Of a stretch of DNA of 64,000 nucleotides, positions 34,701 through 46,315 are shown piece after piece. The DNA is from Anastrepha obliqua. Taxonomy: Eukaryota; Arthropoda; Insecta; Diptera; Tephritidae. The stretch is taken from NCBI RefSeq assembly GCF_027943255.1, contig NC_072897.1:46226044-46290043 (forward strand). Reading direction: 5' to 3'. Both the position numbers and the translations under genes were made by a program. How positions within the stretch are numbered: position 1 is the first letter of the stretch; each line of letters begins with the position of its first letter. The notes beneath the pieces are model-generated. The model was not told the DNA's origin, did no database searches, and worked only from the letters and a program-made list of their open reading frames with translations.

Positions 34701-35882
34701 TGATGTTAATACACGTCTATCACCAGTGTCACCCATATGCTTTTGGCACCCAGATAATCGAGGCCTGAGCGTAAATGAGCGTGCGCTAACTACTGCTGAG
34801 ATTATACTAGAATGTGCGGCTTTGGCGGTTCAAACGAATATGCGCGATCCCGATGCAGCATTAAATGCCATGACTGAGAGTTCCTTCACCACTGGGCGAG
34901 AAGGACGACAAATGCGAGATTGCAATCTAGAATACACGTCTGTAAATGGGGAACTATTTCAAGAATCATTTTCGACGGCGGTAACGGCAGCGGGAATATC
35001 AAATACTGATTTGGTGTTGCAATTCAATCCATGCAATAACACCGATGGGGCCGGTACATTGAAAGGGTCCAGAGATAAAAGTCCACCACTTGTGTTACAT
35101 ATGTCGGCGCCAACCCTGATGAGCTCACCAATACCCTCGAACACATCCACTTTAACGCCGACGGTGACACCTGTATCGACGCCAATAACACCACCTACGC
35201 CTCCTTTAAGCACAATTGGGTCTACTGTTGCTGCAAAAAGTCGTCGAAAATCAAATTATGCACGACGCATTGAAGCAACCACCACTTTGACTACTGCTAA
35301 ACACATAACCAAAAAAAACACTTTTTTTGGTAACCAAAACCCACATACTCTAATACAGCACTACAGCAAAACCTGTGACAAAGGCAATGTTGGAGATAAC
35401 AATAGTGGCGTCAAACGATATCAAGGCGAGCAAGCAACTAATCTGCCAGAAAAAGGGTTCGCAAGCCCTGATACCTCGCCAACGGTAGCATCCGAATCGA
35501 CATCAGCAGCAACTATTAATCAGAAAAATAATAACCTGCAACAGAAAAAACACTATACACTCCAGAAACAACCGCAACCACAGCAGCAGCACCAAAACCA
35601 ATTCAGTGGGGCCAATGACAACAGTAATAACGGTATATATGGCATACACGGTTCAGGAGGCAATACGCCCAACGCCAGCACAACAGCTGCAGCAGCAGTC
35701 GTGGCACTGCAGGAGCGAGCTTTCACCGATATGTTTAAAGCACGCTTTAACGCGCTCACCGCAGCCGCAGTAATGAATGCTACAGTCAGCATATCGGCGG
35801 CAGCTGCCGCCGCAGCAGCCGTAACAACACACGCCCCAGATGGGCCTTACGACTTAAGCATCACAAAAAAATCCAATCAAAC
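31705..35882 (+). CDS. pan: pangolin (TCF/LEF), large alternative N-terminal exon
   Basis: Part of the Wnt-pathway HMG-box factor pangolin, by splicing: the exon ends ...ACC-style AC at 35881-35882 before GTAAAG, and joining to 36832 keeps the frame exactly (codon AC plus A), so about 1.3 kb-codons of protein precede the HMG box. The start chosen is the ATG at 31705 (MSSLLHQQLTLEKLLETI). A TAG at 31903-31905 interrupts the same frame; downstream the frame is open from 31906 to 35882, and the next ATG is at 32140. Content: Ser/Thr/Asn/Gln-rich low complexity, a Gln run (about 33230-33260), a predicted coiled coil (about 33980-34260, LHLDKFLELSKTFVEL), an acidic stretch, a Thr/Pro-rich stretch, poly-Ala near 35800, and PYDLS at 35845-35859. 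I recall a long Drosophila isoform (J, about 1.2 k residues) that may match; not checked. Confidence 0.82.
31903..31905 (+). other. In-frame TAG in the large pangolin exon
   Basis: TAG followed by CCA separates MSSLLHQQ...SPALSE from the 1300-codon continuation in the same frame. A GT at 31883-31884 and an AG at 31941-31942 would define a 60-nt, frame-keeping intron that removes it, though the donor (GTAGTC) and acceptor are weak. Readthrough, or initiation downstream, are alternatives. Confidence 0.9.
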
Positions 35883-36101
35883 GTAAAGCTCTCTTGTTTA
35901 TTCACATATGATTAATTCTTTTATCAGGCTTCGTTTTTATCGGCTAGCGCTATCCTTGTCTACTGCCGGGACGTGGTGAACTCGGCTAAGAAGCAGAATC
36001 ATTACGCCTAGCTATGAAAAGCTGTTTAGAGTTTCCGAAGTTAAATGATTTAACTTTACGTTAATTCGCACAGATCAAATGTCTAAGCACCGCACTGGAT
36101 T

Positions 36102-36638
36102 ACACTAGTTTACGAATTTTCACTTTCAAAAATGGTCCTCGACCAAAAGGCGTTTATTAGACAAATTTGAGGTCGCTAAAACCAAATATGAATTTTATTT
36201 TTTTTTTCAGACAAACTTAGGCTTAAAATGTAGGTGACAAAATTGTCTTTCAGAAAACCTATCTTATGTCGATATAAAAAAATTTTTTGTTCCAGAAAAA
36301 AGTTAATAAACTTTCATAATTTAGTAAAAAACGCCAAAAATGCCTTTTTTTAACTTTCAACAGCTGTTTTGCGAAAACTACGACTTCCATTGACACGAAT
36401 TATACATTGCCATGTAGGTTAAATGTGTGCCTTTCGAAATTTATGCACTTCAAAGAAATGGCGCGCACTGTTTTCGAGATTGCAGGTAATAACTGCACTA
36501 TTGCCCAAAAAACAGGGAATATCTCGGAAACCGTTCTTTGAAAAACCAAATAATAAAATTCATTTTTGGTTTCAGCGACCTCAAATTAGTTTAAAAAACG
36601 CCTTTTGGTCGAGGACCATTTTTGGTGTAAACTAGTGT
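36102..36638. mobile_element. MITE with about 90-bp inverted arms in the pangolin intron
   Basis: ACACTAGTTTAC at the left and its inverse at 36627-36638, with long matching arms that include AATGGTCCTCGACCAAAAGG and TTTGAGGTCGCT. The 537-bp element is non-coding and lies wholly between the large exon and the HMG-box exon. Confidence 0.85.
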
Positions 36639-36831
36639 TATCATTCTGCTGCTAAATTTAGTCTTCCCAAATATAGTCTTAGTTAGCTATGTATACTGCC
36701 GCACATCCCTTGCAAAGATATTCAATCTGATCTAAAATTTATATATAATATTTCGGTCCTCGTTTGTATATATAAGCATTTTATTTTTCAATTAGTATTA
36801 CTTTGCATTGTTTACATTCCCTTATTTTCAG

Positions 36832-37027
36832 AAACTTGGATACAAAAATATCAGCAGCCAATTCCCAAGGCAACGAGTGCAAAGACAATTCAAATGAAAA
36901 GAAGAAACCCCATATCAAAAAGCCGCTGAATGCGTTCATGCTCTACATGAAAGAGATGCGTGCCAAAGTGGTAGCTGAGTGTACACTGAAAGAGTCAGCG
37001 GCGATAAATCAAATACTTGGTCGAAGG
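36832..37027 (+). CDS. pan: pangolin exon: first two thirds of the HMG box
   Basis: DNA-binding exon of the fly TCF factor. After the acceptor TTCCCTTATTTTCAG the frame reads [18 protein letters not shown], then [40 protein letters not shown] and GRR, which is the TCF/LEF HMG box up to the end of helix 2. The donor AGG|GTAAGT at 37028 is strong, and the exon ends exactly between codons (phase 0), directly before the Trp-His that opens the next exon. The upstream phase (2 bases borrowed) matches the large exon at 31705-35882. It may also accept other N-terminal exons lying outside the window. Confidence 0.95.
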
Positions 37028-39053
37028 GTAAGTCCAATATGTTCAAAAATATTCAGCTAAAATTACGCAATTATAACAAAGATATCAAATACTCGAGCTG
37101 TCAAAATTAGATCCGAAAAAAATCGACCCTTGCCAAACACATTAGCTCGCTATATACGTAATCGAATAAAAGCGTTTTACTAATGAAGAATTTGGATCTT
37201 GCATACGGAATATCGATCTCTAGATTCAAATACAAAACCTAGGCCAAGTTAAGTCTGGTGGGGAGAAGTTTTTTTTCATAAAATTCATACAAAAATTTTA
37301 TGCTGGCAGTCGCCGATAATGTAAATGAAAAATGTAACGTCTTCCACTACTGTGACGCGCAGTTTCGAATAGGTAATGAATTATGGAAGCGTAGAAAGTT
37401 TCGGTTAAATTTTACTCAGCCGCAAAGGGTACAGTCCTCCAAGCAAAAGATTGAAAACAAAAACTGAAAATTCAAACTAAAATTACAGCCGTTATTTTCG
37501 GTTTAAAATCAAGCAAAAAAATATGACTAGTTATTGACCTGGGGCTAGCGGTTCTTCAGCGCGTTGTGTAGGTTAATTCCAGTCTTTTCTTCTCTTCTTC
37601 CATTTTCTTGGAATTTGTGACGCCAATAAAAAGGCTACTTAACTTGAGTTATAAGACTGTTTAAAGTTTTAGAGATAGTTTATAACTACATACATCCTTC
37701 GTTTGGTGTTTGGCTGGATTGTGCTACTAATGGAGGGACTTACTTATTCCGTGGCAGAAATGCATTCGAAGGGTTACTATATGCAAGTCCTATAGACTTT
37801 CTGTTGGTAATCTCAGGAACAAACGCTTTCTTCAATAAATTCATGACGTTCCCGATAGTAGAGCATACAGCACCACTCTGTTGAAACCAGAACTTTTGAA
37901 AAACAACAAATATTTAAAAATAGCTCTATACTATATACGTTGCCAGGTTCTCAAAAGGGTGACCCGATTACGCCTCCACTTCGAAAGCCGCACAAAATAT
38001 TCCATTTTTCGAGTTGATAAGTATACCATATTTCGACAAATAAAGTCTTAAATTGAAGCAATGAATCTCACACAAATCGACTTCGGAATTTGTATGCAAA
38101 GATTTTTCATTTTCAAAAAGTGGAATGTATTTAAACACAAATCGTGTTGGCGACCGTATTCTTGATTTTTCATTTAGCTTAAGCAATTGGTTTTCATCAA
38201 ATTCTCAATATGAGGTATTTAATTGCATTATAAAAATATATAAACTGTAGTAAATAATGATTGCCATTTTCTAGTAGATAGTTAAAAAGCAACTGAAGCG
38301 ATGGAATAGTCATCGCTTAAATATTTTAAAGTTTTTGAGTTAATCCCTATACCCGATTTGCAAACAGTAAAAAAATACTGGAAAAAACACACTAAATAAT
38401 ATATGTTTTTTTACCCCAGCTTGACTTTGGGTAAATTCTTTTGTTAAAAAGCCAGTTAAATAGACGTTTTGTTTTGCATCTTTGTTTTTTCTTTTATATT
38501 TATTGGACACTTATAACATTCAAAATAATCGGAAAATATGTAACTAAAAAAATACAAATAATTTAAAGCGAAGGAATTTTCATATGCTGTTAATTAAAAA
38601 TGTTTATTAGCTAGCTTTCAACAGACCCCAATTAATAAATAGAAATTACTAAAAACTCTACTTAAGTAGGAAATGTAAGCGTTAAGTACGACAAGAGGGC
38701 ATCAAATACACAAACACGCGCACACTAATTCATTCGCGCACACAGCTTGCATAAGTGATGTGTGTGTTGGAAGTACATATATAGCAGTTAGTTTTTTATT
38801 CATTTACAATCAAAAATTCTATTCATTATATTTTTATTTTCAAAATTCAACAGGCATATAAAATGTGTATCAAAATTGAAACAATTTTTTGTTTTCGTTT
38901 TTTTGCTTTTATTTTCTGTTTCAAATGAATTCGACGAAATTTGGCTTTGGTTGGACCCACACATATCACAACTAACACCATAAATAACCACATATAACTA
39001 CGTTTGACTGCATTATCTTCGTCGAATCAACGCACTCACAATTCTGTAACTAG
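37028..39053 (+). other. pangolin intron
   Basis: AT-rich, no coding frame. A diverged SINE-like scrap lies at about 37690-37830 (GTGTTTGGCTGGATTGTG, GGCAGAAATGCATTCGAAGG). Nothing else was recognised. Confidence 0.6.
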
Positions 39054-39219
39054 TGGCATGAACTTAGTCGTGACGATCAAAGTAAATATTACGAAAAAGC
39101 GCGGCAAGAGCGCCAGTTGCATATGGAATTGTACCCAGGGTGGAGCGCTCGGGACAACTACGGTTATGTTTCGAAAAAGAAAAAACGTAAAAAAGACCGA
39201 TCGCCCGCGGACTCGGGAG
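39054..39219 (+). CDS. pan: pangolin alternative HMG-box exon A (helix 3 and basic tail)
   Basis: 166 nt after the acceptor TTCTGTAACTAG. It begins in phase 0 with [20 protein letters not shown], continues [20 protein letters not shown] and ends with the basic run [15 protein letters not shown] before the donor GAG|GTATTC. It completes the HMG box (helix 3) and supplies the nuclear-localisation/basic tail. The sequence is close to vertebrate TCF/LEF proteins at [11 protein letters not shown]. It starts and ends in the same phases as 57549-57711 (0 and 1), so the two can replace each other but cannot be joined in series without a frameshift. Confidence 0.93.
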
Positions 39220-42026
39220 GTATTCCAATAACAGATAATTTTTATTTTCCAAAAACCAAGAAAACATAAATATATATATATATATATTTTTTATATTTTC
39301 CACTAATTTTACTCGCACTAAAACCATATTTAACTATTTAATAATTTACTATCTATAAACTAATTTTTCTCAATCTTTTTGTTTAGTTTTTTGATTTAGT
39401 AAGCTACTTAAACATTTTTTTTTAAATAGCCTAGCGGTATGGCCCCAAATATTGTTGTATTAAGTCACTTTTCCTTAGAAGCACTTAGTATTTTCATTCA
39501 TTCAAACCTTCACGCTTTCCGTTGTTTAGCATCTGCAAACGCTGTACAGTTTTGGCAGCTCCATAGTTATACGCGTTGCCTCTGCGTCGTATTACTATAT
39601 TTAGGATTTACCATTCAAATACCGTATTCTAAAATTTTAAAGTTACAGTCATTTTTATTTTAATAAAACGTGCAGTCACGGAGCACAGAATCCGACATTG
39701 GTCCTTCTGAGGAAGTTTGCGATTAATTTTTGTATAATGTCAAGTACAAAATTAGCTGTCGGAATACTACACCATTTATATTCATGGCAATAAAAATAAT
39801 ACACGTTTGAAATATGTTCAGGCCATGCTTTTCAATTTGTCGCATGCGTCTTGATCCGCAAATGAAAGGAATTACGGAGGTTTGCCATTACCTTTCGGCA
39901 ATATTAAGAAAAAAATATTTAACGTTTTATCGGGTTCAGACTATTCTGGTACACATAAACACATTCGGCTACGGGAGCCACTGTGAAAAATAAAATTCTA
40001 CTTAAAGAGGCGATCCTGCGTGATCTTTCTATTGAATTCGGCGTGCAAGTTCAGTTTTGCATCATATTTTACGCAAGAAGTCAGTTATGCATTCTCAAAT
40101 ACACCCGTTGAGTATAATGATCACTCGGCAGCTACGTTTGTTTCATCGATATTTTTGGTCCATCGTAATGGCTCCTGGTACGCCATACGCAGGCTTGGTA
40201 AATGTCCGAGTTATTTCAGATTAATATTTTGGCATTTTCATGTTTTTACTGAAGGTAAGAAGCAATTACAGCTTTTCGGCTTGAGCGAAGCAGCTCCATG
40301 CTGAACTCCAGTTGTTTTCAATGCGTGTAGCTGATGAGAGGATGTCTTTTCGTGAATACAAATTCTAAATGTACATACATATTCGTATATGTATATGCGC
40401 AATGAACTGTGTGGCTCCGTACTACCGGCATTGAATATTTAAAAAACCAAGCTAACCCTTTTCTCAAGAGTTCCTGTTGACCTTAATTTCAATAGTTGAA
40501 CCCAAATCTTTGCAGTTTACGGTCGAAGTCGCAATAAGCTCCAACTAGATACAGCTAGAATAGATGACATAAAAGTACAGCATTATTTGCTTGTACTTGT
40601 GATTTCATAATTTACAATAATTATTTGGAGTTTTTACATTGCAATTGTCCGAACATAAATGTTACATAATTGGTCGCGTGGCCTACATGTGTATGCTGGT
40701 TTAAAACAAAAAACGAAAACACACAAACTTGAGAAATATCAATATATATATTTGTTTTAACTGATGTATCCGTATATATTATATTAAGAAAAATTACGCA
40801 TTTTTTATCTTAAGAGAAATAAACAAAAACAAAAATTTTATTATTAGGAAATTTATGATTTTGATTGAGTGGATTACATATGCAGACCACGCGACCACTA
40901 GACGGTTAATTATTTGTCTGAAATCGGTAGAAAACATTGGTAGAAGATATTGGTTCCTGTTAAATTAATGTTCCAAAATTAACGTTTAGTACATCCATAT
41001 ATATTTGTTTTCAAAAATATTAAGCTTATCAACAAGTCTGCATGTGTTTGTAAACAATTGTAAAAATACACATTAATTCAATTTTACGCTTCACTTTGAC
41101 AATCAATGATGACACCTGAGTGAGCGCTTACGTTTTTTTGTTTATGTTTTGCATTTGTTTTCCATTTTTGCATAGGCGACTGTCTCAATTAGACTAATCG
41201 TTCGAAAAAAGTATTAACACGTTTCCCTCTGAAGAGATGTTGTTCGACGAAACCCCCATTCGCGTTGTATTTCAATGCTTTCACATCCAATATTCCGATT
41301 TATAAACAATACGAAAAATTTCATTGAAAGGCTTCAAAAAGGACCGTGAGTGAGAAAAACAGTATCCTAGACAGAAGTTTATAGCCCTTTATAGGTCGCA
41401 GTCAATACAGGTAATATTCATATAGTATATTGTACATTAGAGAAAATCTCACTTGTGAACCTGTAGCATGTCTACCATGTGTTCAATTCGAAATTACGTT
41501 TCTTTGCATCGGTTATTTCGGGCATCATATGAATATTAGTTTGGGAAAAAGAAATCCATTGTTATGCTGTATTATGGTAGCTCCTTGGCGATGCTGCGGC
41601 CGCTAAGAAGTCAGTAAACTTCGATTATTTCTGTAATTTTATCGACACTTTCTTCAACATCAAAAATGCCTCAACGGAATCATCTAAACCAAAATTGAAC
41701 GTAATTAACTGTTATAGTATCTATCTCTTAAACACCATTCACAGTTTCAACGACCTGGCTTGCATTTTCGCTTTTATCAAAGAAAAATTATAAAATGCAT
41801 CTAATTTTCTCTTTGTTGAATTCCATTGTTAACACCTTGTAACTCACAACTGAATGGAACAAACAAAAACAGCAAAGGAATTTTGTTAGTGTGAAATGTC
41901 ACCTTGACAGCGTGCATAAATTTTAAATTATTTAATCCATACTTTACGAGATATCGCTCACTACATCCATGTACCAAGAAAATAATGGATCTATTTTTCC
42001 CGAAACCAATAGTATTACGAATTTGA
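39220..42026 (+). other. pangolin intron, first part
   Basis: AT-rich intron with an (AT)n tract at about 39268-39288. A short minus-strand SINE scrap lies at about 39845-39900 (GGAGGTTTGCCATTACCTTT). No coding frame is supported. Confidence 0.55.
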
Positions 42027-42280
42027 CGGCCGCTGCAGCCGAATAGATTGGAGCGTGACTACCGTACATGAAGCACCAAATGATTTTTTCTAATTACGGT
42101 CCCCACTCGGCAGGCAATGGCAAACCACCGAATATATTTCTCCCATGATAAAGCTCTTCATATAAAACCACCTGCCGTTCGGAGTCGGCTTAAAACTACT
42201 GTTAAGGCGCACGGTACAAACTCGAGGTGGATCTCGGTCAAACACCCAAAAAGGGTGTAAGCGCCGATTGTATATATATG
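42027..42280 (+). repeat. tRNA-derived SINE with internal deletion
   Basis: It starts GGCCGCTGCAGCCGAATAGA (box A-like), lacks the box B part, then has CTCGGCAGGCAATGGCAAAC, CGGAGTCGGCTTAAAACT and the full 3' tail CAAACACCCAAAAAGGGTGT plus AAGCGCCGATTG, ending in (TA)n. It is the best-preserved tail among the copies here. Confidence 0.88.
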
Positions 42281-42282
42281 TA

Positions 42283-42736
42283 GTGGCGTTCAAAATAAAG
42301 CAAGGCGACATATTGTAATGTTTTGACTATTTATTTCTAAACTTCAAAGCATCATACTTAGTACAAATTACAAAAAATTTCATCAACATTTAAAGTGACG
42401 CAAAATTCGCATTTTAAATTTTAATAATTGTTTTTTAATGATGCTATGTAGTTGCTTTACTATAACGAGCACTCTAAAATTTTTTATAATGAAAAATTGC
42501 GGAACACCGCCAACCAAAAAAAAACGTGATATATAAATGGGAATTTTCAACCACTCCGTCAAAATGTTTGAAATGTGGATTAAAATTTGTTGTTTCTTTT
42601 TTACATTTTTTACAAAGTTTGAAGCTTTAAATTTTATATCGGTTTTCTTGTAATACGAACTAAGCCTTTATGAAAAAATTAAAAAAATGTTAAAACTTTG
42701 CAATATGTCGCTTTGCTCTTATTTTGACCGACACTG
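42283..42736. mobile_element. Tc1-type MITE next to a SINE tail
   Basis: The ends AGTGGCGTTCAAAATAAAGC... and (inverted) ACAGTGTCGGTCAAAATAAG share long arms including GCGACATATTG. TA lies at 42281-42282 and 42737-42738. About 454 bp, non-coding, starting directly after the SINE's AT tail. Confidence 0.82.
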
Positions 42737-42738
42737 TA

Positions 42739-43751
42739 TGTATGTGTATAAACAAATATGTGCATATACCGAGAAGAACAGATTCACGTATCAACAGTCA
42801 TCAAACTTTTTAACCCCAGAGGTGACATATTATGCTTTTCTCTCGTACTTTTGGTTAACTTTTATATTTTGAAACTATCCCAAGTACTAAAGGAACTCAA
42901 AGATACTAATGTGCTAATGACATCCCGAGGGTATTCGATGATAACTTGTCTCAAGAAGAAGGTCAAATTATTAGTAAAATTCGAGAACTTGCTTTCCAAT
43001 GCGATCTGTTGGCCGACCGTAGCGCCTACTTCGTCATGGAAGTCGAGAATCACGTTTTAAACAAAGTAGGCAAAGTGAGACATGCATGCTCCTAGTCAAT
43101 AGGCACAACATATTGGTCTGTTCTGTCAAGATGATCCAGTAAATGAAATCCACACTAACTGTCCCCCTATTAACTCCTTAATCTGATAATTACGTTCTGG
43201 GTATTGGTTTAACTGCTGCATATCCCGCATGCACCTTTATAATACCGCAAATTTCCTACACCTACCGCTAACTGTCATCTATAATAACATTTAATAAAAT
43301 AAGTGGTATACGATGAGCAGGGTTTTGTTAGCTGCTACAACAACAACATCAACTACTACTACTAAGTGACAGTCAAATTGATTAACTAAATAATAGATAT
43401 TGCTCGAATTTTCTCCAATCACCGAAGAGAGTCCTTCCAACTTACTAAACCCAATCAATACATGAAGCGATTTCGTTTCGTTTATTATGAAAAAATTGAT
43501 TTTTCCCATAACGCATAAAGCTATAATGCTTTCCTCGTAACATTGGCAAAAACGAAAAAAATTTTACTTGCTTTACTACTTTAATATTAGTAAAGAATTT
43601 GTGTTATACTTATAGTAACTTTGAAGGTCTGGTTATGCATAAATGGTATCGCATGGTGTGACATGAGGCCTGCCACAATATTTGCTTTACACAGAGCTTT
43701 ACGTATAACTGAAAGAAGTGTATTAAATTTTAATGTCCGTGTGATATAATA
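42739..43751. other. Intronic DNA without recognised features
   Basis: Mostly AT-rich; short open frames only. A short trinucleotide-like tract (CAACAACAACATCAACTACT) lies at about 43340-43365. Confidence 0.4.
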
Positions 43752-44556
43752 GGGCAGTTCACAATGAGGTGAATATCACCTGCCAGCATCGTCTTTACAA
43801 ATTACAGCGGCAAAGCAACAACTTAATGCATATATGTATTTGCTGCCAAGATTTGTAAATGATATGATGTCAGTTCATTTGTATTTCATTGGAGTAAAGC
43901 CATGTCAAGTGATCCTCGAAAATTTCACTAAGTCACGGATTTTAGGGCAAGATGTCTCGTTGTATAGTCAAAGTCATGTTAACGCTATTCTATAAATATT
44001 TCGCGCAAATTCCAATTTTAGCAATTGTTATTAACAATTAAAGTTTTAAGCAAGATTAAATTGAAAAATTAATTACTCCAAAACTACAATAGATAATGAC
44101 GTGAAATTTTGCATACCATTCAAGTATTGTCTGTACTATTTTTTAATTGTTAATAACTTTTTTTATTGTGACAAATAGATAAATAAATAATAACTTTTTG
44201 TAATCAGTTTCATTTTTTCATGCTTTCTTCACGCTGTTAAACAATCGGACTTATGCATAATTGTGCGAAAAACGCTTACCTTCAATAATCTGAAAATAGA
44301 ATTTTGCACTTTTACTCCATTTCCGAGATATTGACTGTTTTGTAACTTAATGCGCTCGACGGTGGCATTGCTACCATCGGCTGATCGGTCGCGCGGCGGC
44401 TTGAGGGACCGCGCAAACTGAAGCAGCGTGCACGTTTGAACATGCCCGCACAGGATTTATTGCCTATTGACTGAAGTCGTCACTGCTTTGTGTCAGTTCG
44501 ATTTAAGTGGTGACTGGTGATAAAGCATATTTGCATATTTCAATATTATTATAAAT

Positions 44557-44766
44557 ATGGTTCGATCGAGCAAATGCTGTAATCCGTTTATGAAAAAAGG
44601 CCATAATTGTTTCCGACGCAATTTATTTTTGGTGACATCTAAGTGGAATGATAAATTTGAAAAATATATTGGTCAATATGTTTGTAAAATGTGTCGCAAA
44701 GAATTATATCAGGGTGCGAAAACCATTGTGATCGCACTAGGTGAACATTGTCAGAATACGAGATGA
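44557..44766 (+). CDS. Small Cys-rich ORF inside the long-TIR element
   Basis: 69 codons starting MVRSSKCCNPF. It has paired cysteines near both ends (KCCNPF...NCF and VCKMCRKEL), compatible with a small zinc-binding fold. It starts shortly after the left arm, where a promoter would be expected. I have a vague impression of similar CCNPF proteins in other insect repeats, but cannot name the family. It is probably the first exon or an N-terminal remnant of a larger gene continuing at 45061-45571. Confidence 0.5.
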   Translation: MVRSSKCCNPFMKKGHNCFRRNLFLVTSKWNDKFEKYIGQYVCKMCRKELYQGAKTIVIALGEHCQNTR

Positions 44767-45060
44767 GCTGTAATATTTATTCAATATTCTTCCAGTAATT
44801 ATTTAATTATTATCGCTTACATTATCACATTGGAAATTAATATGTCACATACTGTAAATAAACTATTGTAGTCTGCTGTTGCAAACAAGATTTGAATTTC
44901 GATTGAAAATTATTTCTTTTCAGAGTGAATGGATGTTTGCTTGTATAATGTGTATTTCGTTAGATATTTACATACTTTCCAAATTTTTTTTCTTTTTTTG
45001 CTATTTTTAACCTCAAATAAAAACACTTCAATTTTTAATGTGAAAGTTAATAAAACATTT

Positions 45061-45571
45061 AAAATTGCTGACTCCGCTAGAGTAAATCGCCACGTTTCTT
45101 TTTCATTTCGAAATAAAGAACATTGATCATTCTTTTAAATTCGATAAAGTGAACAAAATTCTGCAAGACCTAGGCGAATCACCAATTAAAAAAAATGGTA
45201 TTCTGATTTATGCGATAAGGAACTCAAAGAAATTGTTGCAATTGTTGTTCATTAATTCCGGAAAAGGAACAGAAAATGCAGAATTAAAAAATCAGAAAAA
45301 AACAGAAAATCCATACTCAGCTTTTGTGAAAAATATTAAAGACGCTTTGCTTCAAAAGAACAGTATCAACCATAAAACAATCGATTTTGATTTTTGCTCT
45401 CAACTTGAGCATGATGCTCATGAAAAAAAATATCAAAACCACATCAAAGGAGCTGTAGCGATAAAAAATACGCGGCAATATCACCAGTTTCAACCTACAA
45501 TTGGAAAAAAAGTTCAAAGTCGAATTCTTTTAAAAGACGATTCTTTGTTTGAAAATACTATCAGCAAATAA
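45061..45571 (+). pseudogene. Degenerate second ORF of the long-TIR element
   Basis: Open in pieces: LNKILQDLGESPIKKNG (45149 onward), shifting frame near 45220, then a Lys/Asn-rich stretch with NPYSAFVKNIKDALLQKN, and HQFQPTIGKKVQSRIL to the stop at 45571. It is Lys-rich and predicted helical, with no recognised catalytic motif. The changes of frame suggest a decayed gene rather than an active transposase. Confidence 0.4.
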
Positions 45572-46315
45572 AAGTAAAAAGTAAAAATGTCATATTATGG
45601 TAAAAATGTACTATAGTTGGAATCTTTCGGACTTCTAATACAATATAATTATTTTAATGAAATTAGTTGTACGCTACTTCAGTTTGCGCGGTCCCTCAAG
45701 CCGCCGTGCGACCGATCAGCCGATGGTAGCAATGCCACCGTCGAGCGCATTAAGTTAATATACAAAACAGTCAATATCTCGGAAATGGAGTAAAAGTACA
45801 AAATTCTATTTTCAGATTATTGAAGGTAAGCGTTTTTCGCACAATTATGCATAAGTCCGATTGTTTAACAGCGTGAAGAAAGCATGAAAAAATGCAACTG
45901 ATTACGAAAAGTTATTATTTATTTATCTATTTGTCACAATAAAAAAAGTTATTAACAATTAAAAAATAGTACAGACAATACTTGAATGGTATGCAAAATT
46001 TCACGTCATTATCTATTGTAGTTTTGGAGTAATTAATTTTTCAATTTAATCTTGCTTAAAACTTTAATTGTTAATAACAAATGCTAAAATTGGAATTTGC
46101 GCGAAATATTTATAGAATAGCGTTAACATGACTTTGACTATACAACGAGACATCTTGCCCTAAAATCCGTGACTTAGTGAAATTTTCGAGGATCACTTGA
46201 CATGGCTTTACTCATTGTGGACTGCCCTTATATTTTCAAACAGCGCAGAGAAGTATCTTTAACATTTCACTATCGGCCTCTTGTCAGGCTCAAATCTGAG
46301 TACCCCCTCACTATT

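Larger units (their letters stand above)
43752..46227. mobile_element. Long-TIR DNA element with two small ORFs, superfamily unknown
   Basis: The outer ends GGGCAGTTCACAATGAG (43752) and (inverted) GGGCAGTCCACAATGAG (to 46227) begin arms of more than 500 bp, which reach about 44430 and 45672 and look nearly identical. The left arm carries about 124 extra bp (43769-43892) absent from the right. The 1.2-kb centre contains ORFs at 44557-44766 and around 45061-45571. I see no DDE-type transposase. Flanks read ATA on the left and TTA on the right; a clear target duplication is not resolved. Confidence 0.85.

Noticed and set aside
39268..39288. (AT)n tract as a regulatory element after pangolin exon A.
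   Set aside because: Simple repeats of this kind are frequent throughout the window and also form SINE tails; no specific evidence.
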